From the NCBI GenBank assembly GCA_017562135.1, contig QEYB01001314.1, positions 124,001 to 188,000 of the forward strand: a stretch of 64,000 bases of DNA, read 5' to 3'. The notes below the pieces were generated by a model. The model was given only the letters and a program-made list of their open reading frames with translations, was not told where the DNA came from and did not search any database. The position numbers and the translations under genes were made by a program. Of this stretch, positions 37,101 through 50,360 are shown piece by piece. The stretch is from Dipylidium caninum (taxonomy: Eukaryota > Platyhelminthes > Cestoda > Cyclophyllidea > Dipylidiidae). How positions within the stretch are numbered: the stretch's first letter is position 1; every line of letters starts with the position of its first letter.

Positions 37101-40100
37101 GCTCAGGAGACGTGTGTGATGCGGAGAAATGTATCCTTTCGGCCTTTGTAAGTCAATTCCCTGTTTCACTCAATAGGGTTGGGTGCTACCGTAACTCAAT
37201 CCTGCTGTCTTGAGCAATCTCGTTTCAGATCGACTCAGGTCTCTTGTCCTGCGACGTGGGTATGGAGGGTTTCAGCATGTTAACCCGACACCTCCCACTC
37301 GTGCAAGCCGTCTCTGCTCTAATTTCCTGTCCCTTTCACCATCCGGCATTTTTCCTTCTCCTCCAACTGGCCATCACCCACTGCTTCGTGTTCTCCAATA
37401 AGGTCGATGGTCCCTCGACTCCTTCATCCGAGATGTATGTAGTGTATACAAAATTCCCGTAGAATTTGTGTCACTTTTTATCGCGTTTTCTGGCATCCAA
37501 GTACGGTGAACACACTGACAATAATTTTCAACACCAACCGCAGTTTTTTTTTATTGTGCATGTCATTCATTTTATGTCACGTTCCTTATGTGGTTTGTTA
37601 AGTATAACCATCGGTCTATCCTGCCTCATGAACCCTTTAGCGATTGCAGAATTTGGTGACAAGCGACGTTTTTTATCTTTTGTTTTATCCTACCTCTATC
37701 ACTACCCGAGAAATCTTCCTGCCAATACTCCAGGCGACGCCGTTTTGTCGAAAATCCATTTTCTCGTGTCTGACAAATTCGAGTGCACACGTAATACCGA
37801 ATATTTGCAGACGTTGTAGATTTTACTAGATTACTGACTACGCTTGTGTTCATAACGTCCATGCCTCTTAGATTCTTCCTTTACATTGGGATAAACTGTT
37901 GCTTCATGGGAAAAGTAATAAAATTCTCTATACCTTAGGCGAGAGGGCAGGCGAATTGAGTCTTCCGATCATACCCCAAAAATGGATTTGCTTAACACCC
38001 TTGATGCACGCAGATACCTATCAATCTCCATACCCTATCCTAGATGTTTTCCACCTGGTTTCCTACTTCTACAAGGCCTACCCTGGTATAAGCACAACCT
38101 CACGATCAAACAGAATACCGATCTTCGAATGTCTGTCTTTGATGCACTTCTTTTCCGTCTGCGAGAGGCATTGCGCTATTGGCTCAAACGTGATTCACAA
38201 GGGGATATTGCTGATCCGTACGGTCTTTACAGTAGCAACGCTGTTTCGTGAGTTTACTGACCACCAGTCTCCTAAAATGCTTTACTTGACTGTTCTTGGG
38301 ATTTACGGGTTTTCCCTATTTAGACTACTTCGAATCACTATCGGTTTGCTTTCTGATCTCGAGCAGACAATGGCACATCGAACTTCTGACACGTTGACTG
38401 CGCACATGATACTGGAGAGAATAAGGGCATTCGATGTAAGCGCGCTACTTACTGGGACGTGCCTGTTGCTAGTTTACTGACGTCATGTCTATTTTCCTTC
38501 GTCTAGGTTAAGTCGGCGCTACAGAGTGTGAATCTGGATTGCATTGCATCGACGATCTATGCTGAAATAGAACGATGGCACTTTCTGCGTGGAACACATA
38601 AACCACTGAAAGGTTGGAATTGCTTAAGCTTTAGTCTGCTAGAATTTACCTGTTCCTGTTTACTCTACTGAGCTGGATGAAAGATATCTGATTAAACATT
38701 GGGATTTTCATTGGTAGCAATTTTAAGGAAAAGAAAAATTGAACCTACTAACATAAGTGTAAGGCGAAATAGGGAAATCCTGTTCCAACCGAATTTCAGA
38801 GTTACACGACACTCATCAACTATTACCTATGTGATACTCCAAATCCCTAAGTCCTAATCTTCTCAAAAGAATGTTTATATCATCAATCTCGGGATAGCGG
38901 TGATCGTAGAATTTTAATATATTTCGTTTTGAGAACACTTTGTCACATGTAGCAGGTTCAAACTCCAAGTCTTCAAATGAACCGCTTGAAGGCCCATTTG
39001 ATCAACCATATCCAAAGTATCCAATGAGAAGACTGGATCCACCGAACATTCAACAGTACCGGTTTGATGAGTGCAGTATTTACGGGCCTCAGGATCTGCA
39101 GTTAGATAGTTGGCATACATTAATCCAGGTAAATATGAGGAAGTCATGATTTTACTCCTCCTTCCTTATCTGCATCCCCACACTACACTATACCACACCA
39201 CACGGCTTTCCATCCTCGGTCCACATTGTCACGTACGGCATTAACTTGGCCTTTAGGCGTGCATCGAAAGCATCAAGAGTGTTGCTTGGGTAGCAACGGA
39301 GCGCGATAAACAGCTTGAAAGACTTCACCGCCAATTGAGGGAAGAAATCATACCAAATTTGTATAAAACTGTCACTTGTCATCAATCCGAGCTTGTGGAA
39401 TGTCAACCCTGTAAGTCATTCGTCCTCGTCGACCAATTTGTTGAACCGGTTTTACTTACTGCATTGTTTGCTTTATGTTATGGTCAATCCATTTTTGGGC
39501 ACTAGCTTCCAAGACTCGTTATTAATGTCGCACACATCTAGAGCAGGATGACGAACTTTGATAATCTCCTTTCCTCCTTAGTCATCCATTTACCTCTGAT
39601 ATCCCCCCGAGCTTGCAGTGGCAGTGCTCGAATTACTCATGATTTTCGGACAGCACGACTAGAATCGGCGGTAGAGGCTGATGCTGTTAAGGTCAGACAA
39701 AGCGTCAACAGGGCCGTGAGGGAAACGTGGAATGCTGCGCTCCAAACTGCTACCACTGTCTCGTGTCGACAGATGTCCTCTGTCTCCGATCTTCCTCCCT
39801 CTGTCCCGCGTGGGGATGGACGCAATAATGGTGTTTTCTGCGGAAGTGCCAGTTGGGTTTTTGGCACCTTTCGACTGGTCTCTTTGATTCAGTAAATTTT
39901 TGGATTTCTTTTACTGCATATCTTATTGAGGACTTCAGTAGATCTGATTAAGCTTCATTTTACACTGGAATTTCTTGTTATGGACACTTTCTCGTTAAAT
40001 ATTCTCTCAAGTATCTTTATTTCCTGCTCACCGACTCCATGTTTGTCCACCTTTTACCCTGTAGGCGGATGATAAGATTTCGAACCGAAAACGTCTTTTC

Positions 40101-43100
40101 TCGTGCGCATGATTCGACAGATCGTTTAATCAACATATTTTATTTACTTTGTCAAAATATTTCTGCGTCAACATCATCTTTCCTGCCTGCCAAAATTGTA
40201 CTTTCTCAATGCGTCGACATGATTGGTAACTTACATGTCAAATATATTACTACATAACTTGCACAGCCATTGTTTACTATCGTCTTCAATCGTACTTGAA
40301 GCCGCGAACTTACTCGCTTCTGGAGACTGTCGTTTTAATCTGGTGCTGGATGCAATGACTAATTCGCCCCAACTACTTCAATTGCTCTCAAACCTATGGC
40401 CTAATCTACTTGAAGCATCATTACAGACAAAACCTGAAAGTCGTGTGAAGCACCTCCTTGCTGTCTATCATCATTTACCACTGATTGTTCGACAGTGTGG
40501 TGTTCAAGTCGCCCATGATTTACTAAGGAAGGTAGGCTTTCTTCAACATCTCTTTGATGTGCTAATTTCAGTCACACTTCGAGTAGTTTTAACATGCGGA
40601 TATTGTTACAGTGGCCTTGTCAGTGTTTCACATGATTTCTCGCTCTGGCTCTAGATCCGGGGCTGGGGCTTGTGCTGAATTGTCGTCATATATAAGATTC
40701 TACTATGTGCCCCTTCTTCAAATACTTATAATTTCTTCACCGAGACTGTATTTGGAAGCAAAATCTTGAGCGCCTCTTGAAATCGCTCAAGTCACTGCTG
40801 TATGACAGGATGGCCGGTTTTTAACGTATTGCTGGCTCAGAAGCCCTGCCACCAAAGATAAAAACAAAATGATTCATGTAAACAAAGCTAAAATCACTTT
40901 AGTCAACTTTCTTGCAATTTCGTAGTGGATGCTTGTCTCCCACGCGATGGTACAATTCGTGTGAGGAATGTTCAATTTTCTGTTTTTCTTCCATTTAGTT
41001 TCCATCCTTACCGGAAGAAGAGGCGCATGATGTACTTTTTCACTCATCATCCTCCAAGAGCCCTGCCATATTCGGCGATGCTGCACAGTTAGATACTCTC
41101 ATTGCTGATGCCTTCCAGTGTTTGGTGGAAATTAGTGATAAAGCCGTGGACGATGCTGACGTTAAGGCTCTCATTGAGGTTGGTCATATCTCTTTCTGTG
41201 GGCAATGATGAATGTAGTAATCCCAACTGACTGAAGTTCTTTTTATCGTTTTAGCTAATTCGAGATCAGGTAATCTCGTACTTCGACTTCAACTTTCCAC
41301 ACACTGTTATTCGTCTCCTGGACACTACATCCAACGGTACTCTGGTGGCTGGAGCAATTTCTCATAACCCATTATCCCCTTAATTTCTCATAATTTATTA
41401 CCTTGTAGTAGGATCGTCGTCTACACAGGAAGAACTATGGCACCTAACTAAAGTGTCGGTTTTAAGAAATTGTTCTACTGGCAACGAATGTCAACTCTCA
41501 ACTGAAAATGTGAGCACTCAGGCGCATTATCATCTCGCACTGCTTCAAGTCGCCTCTTGAGGGCATTGGTACCTTTTTTTCCATTTTAGCTGGAAAGTTT
41601 CTTACACATTATGGATCATTTGGCCTCGAGTGCATATAATACAAACAGCCTCTTTGTCACTACTAAATCTAACATTATCGAATGTCTGGGGCTGTTGAAT
41701 CAACAGCTGGCAGTGAAGTTGAGCCGGTCTGTTGAATTGGACCATCTAACCTTATCCCAAGGTGACTTTGACGTGTCTTTCATCTCAACATAGTCTAATG
41801 AGTAGCATACGTACAGATGTGATCTTCCTGCTTATTCTACTCACCGGCGAATCCGCGCCATCCAAATCAATTAAACATGATAGTATTTTTTTTCAGCACA
41901 TGAAGTTCTAATGGAAAACCTGACTAGCTTCTGGTCGCGAGTGATTGGTATCGGTGCATCGTCAGTTGCTGAAATTCTCCAGTTCGGAGTGAGGCAGTTG
42001 ACCGATCTCATTGTCTGCATTTACAAATGTTAGCTTAAACCATCCTTCTGCTTTTTTTAACACCAGCTGTGCTCAAAACAACATTTATCTTGTAGCTAAA
42101 GTAACCATGGAGCCACCGCAGTTGTTCCACGCATTTGTTAACTCCTTCGTGGAAAGTGCCGTCGGCAGGCCAACAAAACTGTCAGAAGTTAACTTGCTTT
42201 ATCAGATTAATCAAACCTGTGAGATACTGCCAGAGTTTCATGGCCTACCGAAAGGATTCCCCTGGTCACTGTGGCAGCCCACAACATCGGTATTGTCGAG
42301 TCTTGTTCAGGTGAGTACAAGTTTTTTTGCCTTATTGCTTATTTTCGCCTTCAAGCCAATTCCACAGTGTCCTTATGCGTTTTGTAGTTTGTAGACGAGC
42401 TTATCCAATCAGTTTACGTCCCTGCATTCATGACTCTGTCGTCTATGTTATCGTCTGTGTTCTGGGAAGTCACGCCTAAGGATGTCAATTTGGTAGAATA
42501 TACTGACAATCTTGTACGTTTAGTCGTCTCAATCGTCTGTTGTTACGATAATATTCGGGACAAAGAGGGTGTCACTTTGGTAAGTCTTACCAACCTAGCT
42601 ACCTACCCACTTCTATGAACTGCAAAATTGTGATTAAACCATCCCGTGACATATCGCATTGTCAGAGTATAATCACTGTCGGTACTTTTCTTCAGTGTTC
42701 GGAGAAATTGCAACGTTTTATTGAAGGCTGTCGCACCTTCCTCGTGAAGCACCACAAATATGCTCGACTGTTGCCTTGCGACCTAGAAAAAGTCAAATCG
42801 AACCTTCGACCAAATGTCATCATAATTACCGCCGACGCTGTGTTTGTCGAGTTTTTCAGGTAGCCTCCACCTAATTGTGCTAATTCTGTCTTGTAGACAA
42901 TTTTTAATATTCAGTTTCATTGTAGATTTTTGTCGCTCGCTTCGCACATGGGTGAGAATCCAATGGAAACATCCGAATCATTTTCCACTCCCATTTGTAT
43001 TTCATGCCCCGAGAAAGTCGCTCCACTACGTCGAGCATTTCTCACTTTGTGTGTGGATATGCTCCTCGCTGTTGGCTCTCCGACCGCCTGCGAGACTCTC

Positions 43101-45273
43101 CCCCATACCTCACCAAACGAAGAACAGACTGTAGAGCCATCAGCAACGGCCTCACGTGCCTGCTCCCTACTTATGACCAGCGTACTACCCGCGGCCAGCA
43201 ACGCCATTGGAGCGGTTTTGAGTAGTGTCAGTTCATCCTCTGTTTGGAAACACGTGTTTGGAGAGAGGCAGAACAATGGTAGTGACATGTCTGGCGCCTT
43301 TGAGAAGCTGATTAGTTCAGAAGTATTTCTCAGAGATTTTGCATGGCGCATTCTACGTCTTTTGAGCGATCTGGAGAGTTGTTGTGCTGCGGAATGTTGG
43401 GGTAAGTCCCTACCGTATTAGTGCGATTATGAAATCTGTCTCGTCGACACCTAGGTGGAGTCAATTCGGATGGATTCGAGGAGGCTGTTAGTTATTGCGA
43501 GGAGCTCTTAAAGTTGCGGTCAATAAATCGGCCTCCATCGAATATAGTCGATGCCACCTTCTTATATTGGATGTCTGAAAGACGCAGTGACGATCGTAAC
43601 TTGTTTCCCGTGTCTGCTGGGGATTTTCGAGAAGGCTGGACAAACGCACTTTGCAGACCATTGCTTCAGGCTCTACTCCGTCATTTGTCAATTGCCGACA
43701 CCATGTGCTTTCCCTCCTCATCAGTCACAATCTCGGAACAGACTACTAGAACTAAGTCATACCCTCCTTTCATGACAGTCGTCACTTTCGTTGATAAGTG
43801 TTTATGGCTTCTGCTTCGTACGAGTAAGTTCTTCATTGATGCAGTCAGAAGTCCACCCCCCTGGCCCAGATATTCGGCAGTCATGTCATATCAGGGGATC
43901 GTGGAGGTTTAGTGGGATATTTATTTGGGCAAGCATTCAAAGAGTTCATTTCCGAGGCTAATATTTAATACATTCATGGTAGTATAGGGCACCCTAGATC
44001 TTCTTCGCTTTACTCATGATATGAATTTGCAGACTGCGCGAAGTCCAATCTTACTGCAGTTCCAACTGACTTTAAAACCCGGATGACGCGAATCAGTGAT
44101 ATTTTTTGTGATAACATCAAGACTGACCATCAGAAGTCTTTGCTGTCGGGTGGTAGTGGCTCTTGGCTCGTTCCTGCTTGTCTTTTCTGCAAAAAGCTGC
44201 TTCCCCTGTTCGTACACGCGCACACTAGATGGAGATGCATATTCAACAACAGGTGCATATTCACAAATTCACCTCCACCCGCTTGCGATTCACCCGTAAT
44301 ACTTCTGGCCGATATAACTCACTGGTTTATGGTGTTGGATCTGCGGTAGGTTTATCACGTCAAATGATTCCAAGTAATCCACATTTTAATGACTACATTA
44401 ACCCAACTTACGCATTCTTTTTCAACAACCTTCGACTGTTTCAGTCCCTCCGATGTATGTGCCGAGATCTGTAACACTACCTCTCAACTGAGCGGACTGC
44501 TCCTACTTCTCCATCTGAGCCTGGCAGTGCTCGTCCTGATTGACGAGTCGATGGCATCCGATGCACCTCAAGCGGCCGCACAAATATCCGCTCTCCTCAA
44601 CTGCTTGCAAGACGTTTTTATCAAGTGGGAAAAATCCACTCACACCTCCCAATGCCAAGTGGAAATTAATTTTGTCATTAAGTGTGTCTCTATTTGGCCT
44701 AACAATTATATGTTTGGAGGCAACTGTTAAGTTGAATGAGCCGACTCGCACCTTTCACAAGGAACTTTCCGATATAATAACTACAGATACAATCAGAGGA
44801 AGCTCTCTAAATTTACGATAGTGAGACCAACTTTTGTGTGTACCATATGTAAAGAGAACTGATTGAGTAATCCTAGTTTAGTAATTCTGGCTTCATACTA
44901 AGTCGAATGTCCATTTGGCAGATTCTGTGAAATGGTCGCCTGCGTGTTTGAACTTGTGGAGGAATGGCAGGCCACTCGGCGGCATCGTCACGCCGAAGCA
45001 GAGACGGGCACTAGGGTCGAAACCTCTGTATTGGCTAAACTGCGCGAACGAAAGGACAAGTGGGCAATTAGTGGGCGAGAAGCCGTCGTCGCGGAAGCCG
45101 CTCGCTCCTCTGTCCGCGCCTTACTGGTGCGCCTCGATGACTGCAAGAGTATTGACAATGAGTGCTTACTCTCCTCTTTCACCTTCCTTTGTCACCGCCT
45201 TTGGTTCCCTCTTCCCGACTTTGTCGATGCTTTACTCTCCTCTCATCCTGCACCTTTATCTTCATCGATTTAG
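31110..45273 (+). CDS. EPG5: EPG5 homologue, autophagosome-lysosome tether
   Basis: A large gene of about 30 exons. The first twelve are clear and phase-consistent: 31,110-31,151, 31,191-31,628, 31,708-31,950, 32,248-32,408, 32,576-32,658, 32,726-32,901, 32,974-33,218, 33,833-34,901, 34,973-35,224, 35,267-35,452, 35,490-36,488 and 36,683-37,147 (1,453 aa so far). Later exons are visible to the final one at about 44,922-45,273, but boundaries at 37.2-38.6 and 43.9-44.9 kb are uncertain. Matches to human EPG5 run in order: SRLQVESYLIQ, an acidic W-T-V-V site, FAFANWLI, QYDELCLRLVGFLL, FYHWTIRLVLRL, LPLHWDKLLL, a coiled-coil stretch near 39.3 kb, and a segment near 40.1 kb reading NIFYLLCQNISAS. 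EPG5 is known as a Rab7 effector that binds LC3 and SNAREs to drive autophagosome fusion with late endosomes and lysosomes. The protein is almost wholly helical, as in the family. Total length is estimated at 2,300-2,500 aa (human 2,579). Confidence 0.92.
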
Positions 45274-46870
45274 TCCTAAGTATGCCGATTATCGGGGGCC
45301 AGCAATTATTTTTGTCGAACTTAACGCCTCGTTTCTGTTTTCATGTACTCACCCTAATTTTACACCTGTCTGGGGGAACGAAGTAGTCTTTTTTACTATC
45401 CTACTATTTTCAAATTTCTTACCTCTAGCAGTGTAAGCCCACAGATAGTCGCCATCTGGTCGCCATCAGTGACTATTTGTTAGAATCATGCAGAATACGG
45501 TCAATGCTATCGACACGAAGGATTGTTGCTTTAATATCAGGATGATATACCATAGTGTGAATGGGGAAGCTGAGGACCTCTTTCGAGATTCAGGAAGGGG
45601 ATAAGGGTGGATCGGTCAAATATATACGCCTCAAACCTCACCATACATTGCGTTGAGGTGAAAGGAGTCTAATGGAGGCTACAGATGCAATGTGCTCGAC
45701 GACCTTCGCCATGGGAGATTAGAAGTGCAGGATATGGGCTCAAAGTAGGAGTTGGAAGGTAACCAGGACAATGGATGGAAGAGAGAAAAGTCTAATAACA
45801 TGGATGAGAAGAGCCTTCGGGCGAAATAACGAGGCAAAAAGGAGGGAATGGGACTAAGGGGAAGAGGAACCCTTTTATTCGCCCTCGCCTGTTCGAAATC
45901 GAGGGCCAGTAACGATGTCAGCAGAGAACCACGGAACCAGTGTGGATGTACGGTTAGCAAAAAAGGTATTAGAGGAGAAAGAATGAGCGATTCTTATGTG
46001 GTTTATAATGACGAGACTAAGAGCAACCCATGTGATAGGCAGACGTAGATGCAGAACTGTTGGTCGCCAGACGAGGTAGAGGTGGAGACGAATGAGCTTA
46101 AATGAACGATTTCGGCTGATTGGATAGACTACTGAGCTTGCCAATTGGCGACCTCATTACACAGGACTCCCTTTTCCCCACGAGAGTATGACATACTCCA
46201 CTGCCAAAAGCGGCGGCGAAATACGCGATTACATGACTTTTTATTTTATCCGTAACATCTGTATGAACGCCCCTTCACCAATTAGTGCCCACTGCGTCAC
46301 GAATTACCGACAACCTAGTGATCGGTTGTGGGATGAAATATTGGTAAAATTTGAATTTGCTGATGGGTTCCCGCGTATAGAAAGCCTTTTAGAAAACTTG
46401 ACTATTGCCTTCGTATAACTGCTTGCGTAATTTCACCTTGTTCTTTACCTTCATGTGATTATTCGAGGCAGAATGAAGAGCGTCTGGAAAAGTTTTGTTG
46501 TATTGATTCTAGGAGGAATTTGGAGCCACTCCAAGGGACTTCGGAGACTAACGGAGTCTACGAAATAAGGGGGAAGCCGAATGGAGGTGGACTAGTGGAC
46601 ACCTCCTTGCCAATATGCACCAGCGAACCGGCTTGGTAAGTTGCATTTCCCACAGGCTTTTGCGCATCCTCATCTCATTCTACTGTTTCATTTACCCTAA
46701 GAAAGAGTCACTTACCTTTATCGACAGAATCAACGTCGGAACGATGAGTAGGAGTGGGAGAAAAATTAGAGGTACCGAGAAGACAGTTCTCAAAGGGTCA
46801 TTTTTCGTGCCATCAAGCACCGAAGCTATAATGAGGCAGCAGGAACCATGAAAATGCGACTTTGAGAAAA
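45274..46870. other. EPG5 downstream region, no supported gene
   Basis: Short open frames occur (for example a plus-strand frame at 46,188-46,418 and a minus-strand one at 45,679-45,960), but none has a recognisable motif or splice context. The stretch ends abruptly at 46,871, where the duplicated block begins. Confidence 0.45.
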
Positions 46871-47261
46871 AAGGTTAACCTTTTTGTCCGGCAACTTCTT
46901 TGAGCAATCTGCCAACAGGCATTAACCTAACCACCCTCCATTCATCTGTGCAATTCAACTTTCTTTGCTTTTGAGCGAACTCAGATACTTGTTCAGTTAT
47001 GGTTGTTTATGGAGCCTCAGGGGCTATAGTTGTGTGGGTCCCTCTCGACGTGTTGGAAAGCGACCGAAAACCATTTTGTCAGCGGATATACGTCTCCAGG
47101 ACTGCGCTCTATTGTTTGTGAATACTCCGCTCTCCCCATATGTCTGGACATTCTTAATAACGCTTATTTTCATTCATTCTTACGGCCAGACATTTCTTGG
47201 GCTGCTGGACTGTTGGGCTACTCATCGGCCACGGGCGCAAATGACGAGCCATCTCTGGAGT

Positions 47262-47420
47262 ATTTAAGTGCTCGCAAAATACTGGTCTATGTATTGAAGC
47301 GGCCAAATTCGTCTTCGCATGGTGGCATCAGGTTAGAAACATTTTGATCACGGACGATGCGTAGCCTGCAGTAAAGTGTTATTGTGGAGACATCTTCGGA
47401 GGAGACGATTGAACGAGACG
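47262..47420 (-). other. Recurrent protein-like module (copy A, broken)
   Basis: On the minus strand this encodes a peptide similar to one at 53,866-54,060, with shared positions ED-ST, an R-rich stretch, N-S-L-PP and a shared ending around NT. A stop codon interrupts the frame after the NT. It resembles a decayed fragment of a repeated gene or mobile-element protein, which I cannot name. Confidence 0.35.
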
Positions 47421-48059
47421 GCCCAACATGACAAAATCTCACGCCAAATCAGAGCGCAGACAAGTCGATTGCATTAGAAGGTGAGGTCTGACATGACTAC
47501 TCATTTATAAACATCATAAAAAGCAAAAGCGACAGGTAAACTCTGTAAGTTAAGGACTGCTTCGGCGACGGAATGGTGATGAAAAATGCTGTGGTGAATG
47601 GAGTTCACTTAAAAGACTCGTCGTACAAGAGAGTTCAGGAGATGAACTGACTGCGAACGTGTGTAAGACTGAACGAGTGCTCTCAAATGGTGGTCAACAT
47701 TCAGCAGATTGCATAGTTGCAAAAGTGGTACTACATACATGGCTGAAGAAGAAAAGTAAAGGTTGACGTTCCACGTCAGATCGTACTATTTTCGCGCATC
47801 GGTACGAAAAAAACATAAGGAAAGGGGTGTATATTAAAAAAGAAACGACAAAGGAAAAAGCAAATTCAAACAAACCCATGTTTGAATTAGGCGGAATTTC
47901 ATAGAAATGCAAACATCATAGAATTAAGCGAACAGAGAAAACAAAAGTTAAATATTCAACAAATAAGTCGCAGAAACAAAATAGGCGGACGAAAGAACGT
48001 ATCGGAAAGTTGCGGGAGTCAATGTTGGAATATTGAGAAAAGACAGTGTATCGAGATGA

Positions 48060-48700
48060 AGAAATGTGAAGTGAAAGACTCAGTGATTATGTAGAGTGTG
48101 GGAGGTTGAGATGAAAGGAAAAGAAAAGGTGAGGAGGGTGGGCAAAGCATTGTCTTGGCAAGGCACTCGCATTCACGAAGGTATGCGATGTTGGGGTGAT
48201 GCCTTTCTAGCAGTATGGAGACAAGAGGAAGTGTTGAGTTGATGAAAGGTGAAGTGATTGAGACAGTGATGAGGTAGAGTGTGGCAGGTTAAGGCGAATG
48301 GGAGAGAGGCTGTGCGGAGGTTAGGCAAAGCCGTATCTTGACAAGACACGCACATTCACGAAAGTATACGATGTTGGGGTGGTGCCTTGGTTGCGGTATG
48401 GAGAAAAGACGAAGTGTTGAGTTGAAGAAGGGTGGAGTGAGGGAGGCAGTGTTCAAATCAGAGTGTATGGAGGTTAGAGTGAACTGCTGAGTGAGAGGTG
48501 GGTAGCCGTATGGGCAAGGCGTTGTCATTAAGAGGCACTGGGATGCACGAGGTGGTGGGCGAGTGGAGTAGTAGTGTATGGAGGGAAGACGATGTGGTGT
48601 TGAAGACGGGTGGGGTGGAGTGAGGGAGGCAGTAATGAAGTAGGGTGTGAGAGGTTGTAGGGAATAGCAGAGGGGTCCACGATGAGGAGGGTTTGCAATG
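48060..48700. repeat. ~180-bp degenerate tandem repeat
   Basis: About three and a half units starting near 48,066, 48,243, 48,425 and 48,607. Each has a GAAG-GTGAAGTGA-like lead, a GAGTGTGG-AGGTTGAG-like middle and a CATTCACGAAGGTAT-like end, with strong purine bias on the plus strand. The minus-strand open frames of 60-115 codons here are products of this periodicity and not genes. Confidence 0.8.
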
Positions 48701-49139
48701 CTTTGCTTTATACCTCATTATTGAGGCGTCTCTGTTGGTTGGTATGCTGCCTTGTGTTCGCAAGCGTTGTGGGGGCATGGTCTTTTTCCCTTGGTCTGCC
48801 TCATTTGCTTTGGCGTGGTCTGGTATCGTGAATATTCCTTGCAGGAAGTTCGGTTAAGAGCCAGTAGGAGGATATATATTTTTGCTTACGCACTCATTTT
48901 ATCTGATTTCATTCCTATCGCCTCATGCCTATAATAACGCATTAAGTTCAAAAAAGGCAAAATTTCCTCTTCACTCTAGGCTGTGATTACTATATTTCTC
49001 ATATTATATTTGTGGCCACGCAACATTCGCCTTTTGTAGTTTATATGCGCTGCCCTATGTCGCATTGAATGTGTTTGGTTTCGCTCATTTGGCGGGTTTT
49101 CTCGCCGGTGGGCGTTCTGTCTCTCGCTTCTTTTCCACT

Positions 49140-50030
49140 AATCGGCCTTTGACTTTAATCTTGTTATATCGATCGTGAATTGGGAGTTTTTCTACAATAT
49201 GAGTTATCGTAATAGGGCATGTTTGGTTCTGTTCCATTGAGCATACCTTTTATATCGGTGCTTAATTATTTCCCTTGCACACTTGAATACTGGCGATTAA
49301 TGCTGAGGCTACTAGGGTGTACGGTTGTTACACTCTATATCTTTTGTTTATTTCTCACTTTCCACAAATGCTTCTTTTATTTTACTCCAGTTATGTGTGT
49401 TGTCTGTTGGGAGCCTTTCTTTTTCTTCTTCTTCAAAGTGTTGGAAGGCATTAGGACATATTCGATGCTGTTTCTTATTGGCATTTGTATTGTACCAATG
49501 TTTAATTATTTAATTTACCGACTTGATGACCTGTGGCTCTATGTTGCTGTTGGGACCATTATGTGTGTATGGTCGTTATTGGTGATGCATTCTGCCTACT
49601 TCTTATTTTCCACATGCCTTACTCAGATTTTACTCCTGTTTTATCTGTCCACTTTTGGGAGGGTTCTTTTTGTTAATAAGTCAGAGCGTAAGGGGACATA
49701 TTCGATACTGTTTCCTTCTGACATCTGTTTTTTACCAATGCTTCATTATATGCTTTCAATACTTGATTATCTGTGGCTCATGCTGTGACTATAAGCATAG
49801 TTATTGCATTTATAAGTGGTTATAAAATTTTTTGCGCAAGTTTGCCTTTGATTTTAATCTTGTTATATCTGTCGTCTGTTGAGAGGCTTTGTTCAATTTG
49901 TCAGTGCAATAGGGCTTATGCTTCTGTTGAGCATATGTTTTGTGCCCATGTTTCATTATTTGCTTGACGTACTTGATTACCTGTGGCTCATGCTGAGGCT
50001 ACACACCTAGTTGCTGTATTTACATGTGAA
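49140..50030. repeat. ~230-bp T-rich tandem repeat
   Basis: Four diverged units. Each ends in an ACTTGATTACCTGTGG-like word followed by CTCATGCTGAGGCTAC, near 49,281, 49,518, 49,758 and 49,970. The 189-codon plus-strand frame (49,219-49,788) translates to a hydrophobic protein because the units are T-rich; the internal periodicity and its frameshifts in copy 2 argue against a real membrane protein. Confidence 0.75.
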
Positions 50031-50304
50031 TATGTCTTGATGTTATGACTATTATGGGTGTATCGTTGTTGTTTCACTTGTAAAATGAAGAAATATATTT
50101 GGTTATTGTGAAGGTGTGGGTTTTTGTTGACTTGTGATAGTGAAAGAGGTGGCAAGCGTTGGTTAGCCTCTTGAGATGAAGTCATGTTATTTTAGCTTTT
50201 CTTGGCTCTCTTCTACTAGTGACGAAGTTATTGGGAAAAGTTTCTGCTTCTATTGTTTAAGTCAGGGTGGTGTATGAGGTGAATTGGGTTAGGGATTATT
50301 ATGA

Positions 50305-50360
50305 CGTATGCATGCGTGCATACGTACATCCATACATACATGCGTCCATATATATAAATG
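50305..50360. repeat. CATA/CATG tetranucleotide tract
   Basis: Imperfect CATA, CATG and CATC tetranucleotides running into a short AT tract. The same tract is present in copy 2 near 62,866-62,925. Confidence 0.8.

Noticed and set aside
31110..45273. First impression of a NUP205/NUP188-type nucleoporin
   Set aside because: Ordered matches (LQVESY, acidic W-T-V-V, FAFANWL, QYDEL-LR, FYHW-IRLVLRL) fit EPG5 and not the nucleoporins.
46965..47347. Two overlapping ~100-codon plus-strand frames at the start of the duplicated block
   Set aside because: Mutually overlapping, disrupted by an extra base in copy 2, and without a recognisable domain.
48060..48780. Minus-strand Pro/Ser/Thr-rich frames of 60-106 codons
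   Set aside because: They follow the ~180-bp purine-rich tandem repeat and differ between the two block copies.
49219..49788. 189-codon hydrophobic frame, apparent multi-pass membrane protein
   Set aside because: It is made of ~230-bp T-rich tandem units, and the duplicate at 61.7-62.3 kb is frameshifted several times.
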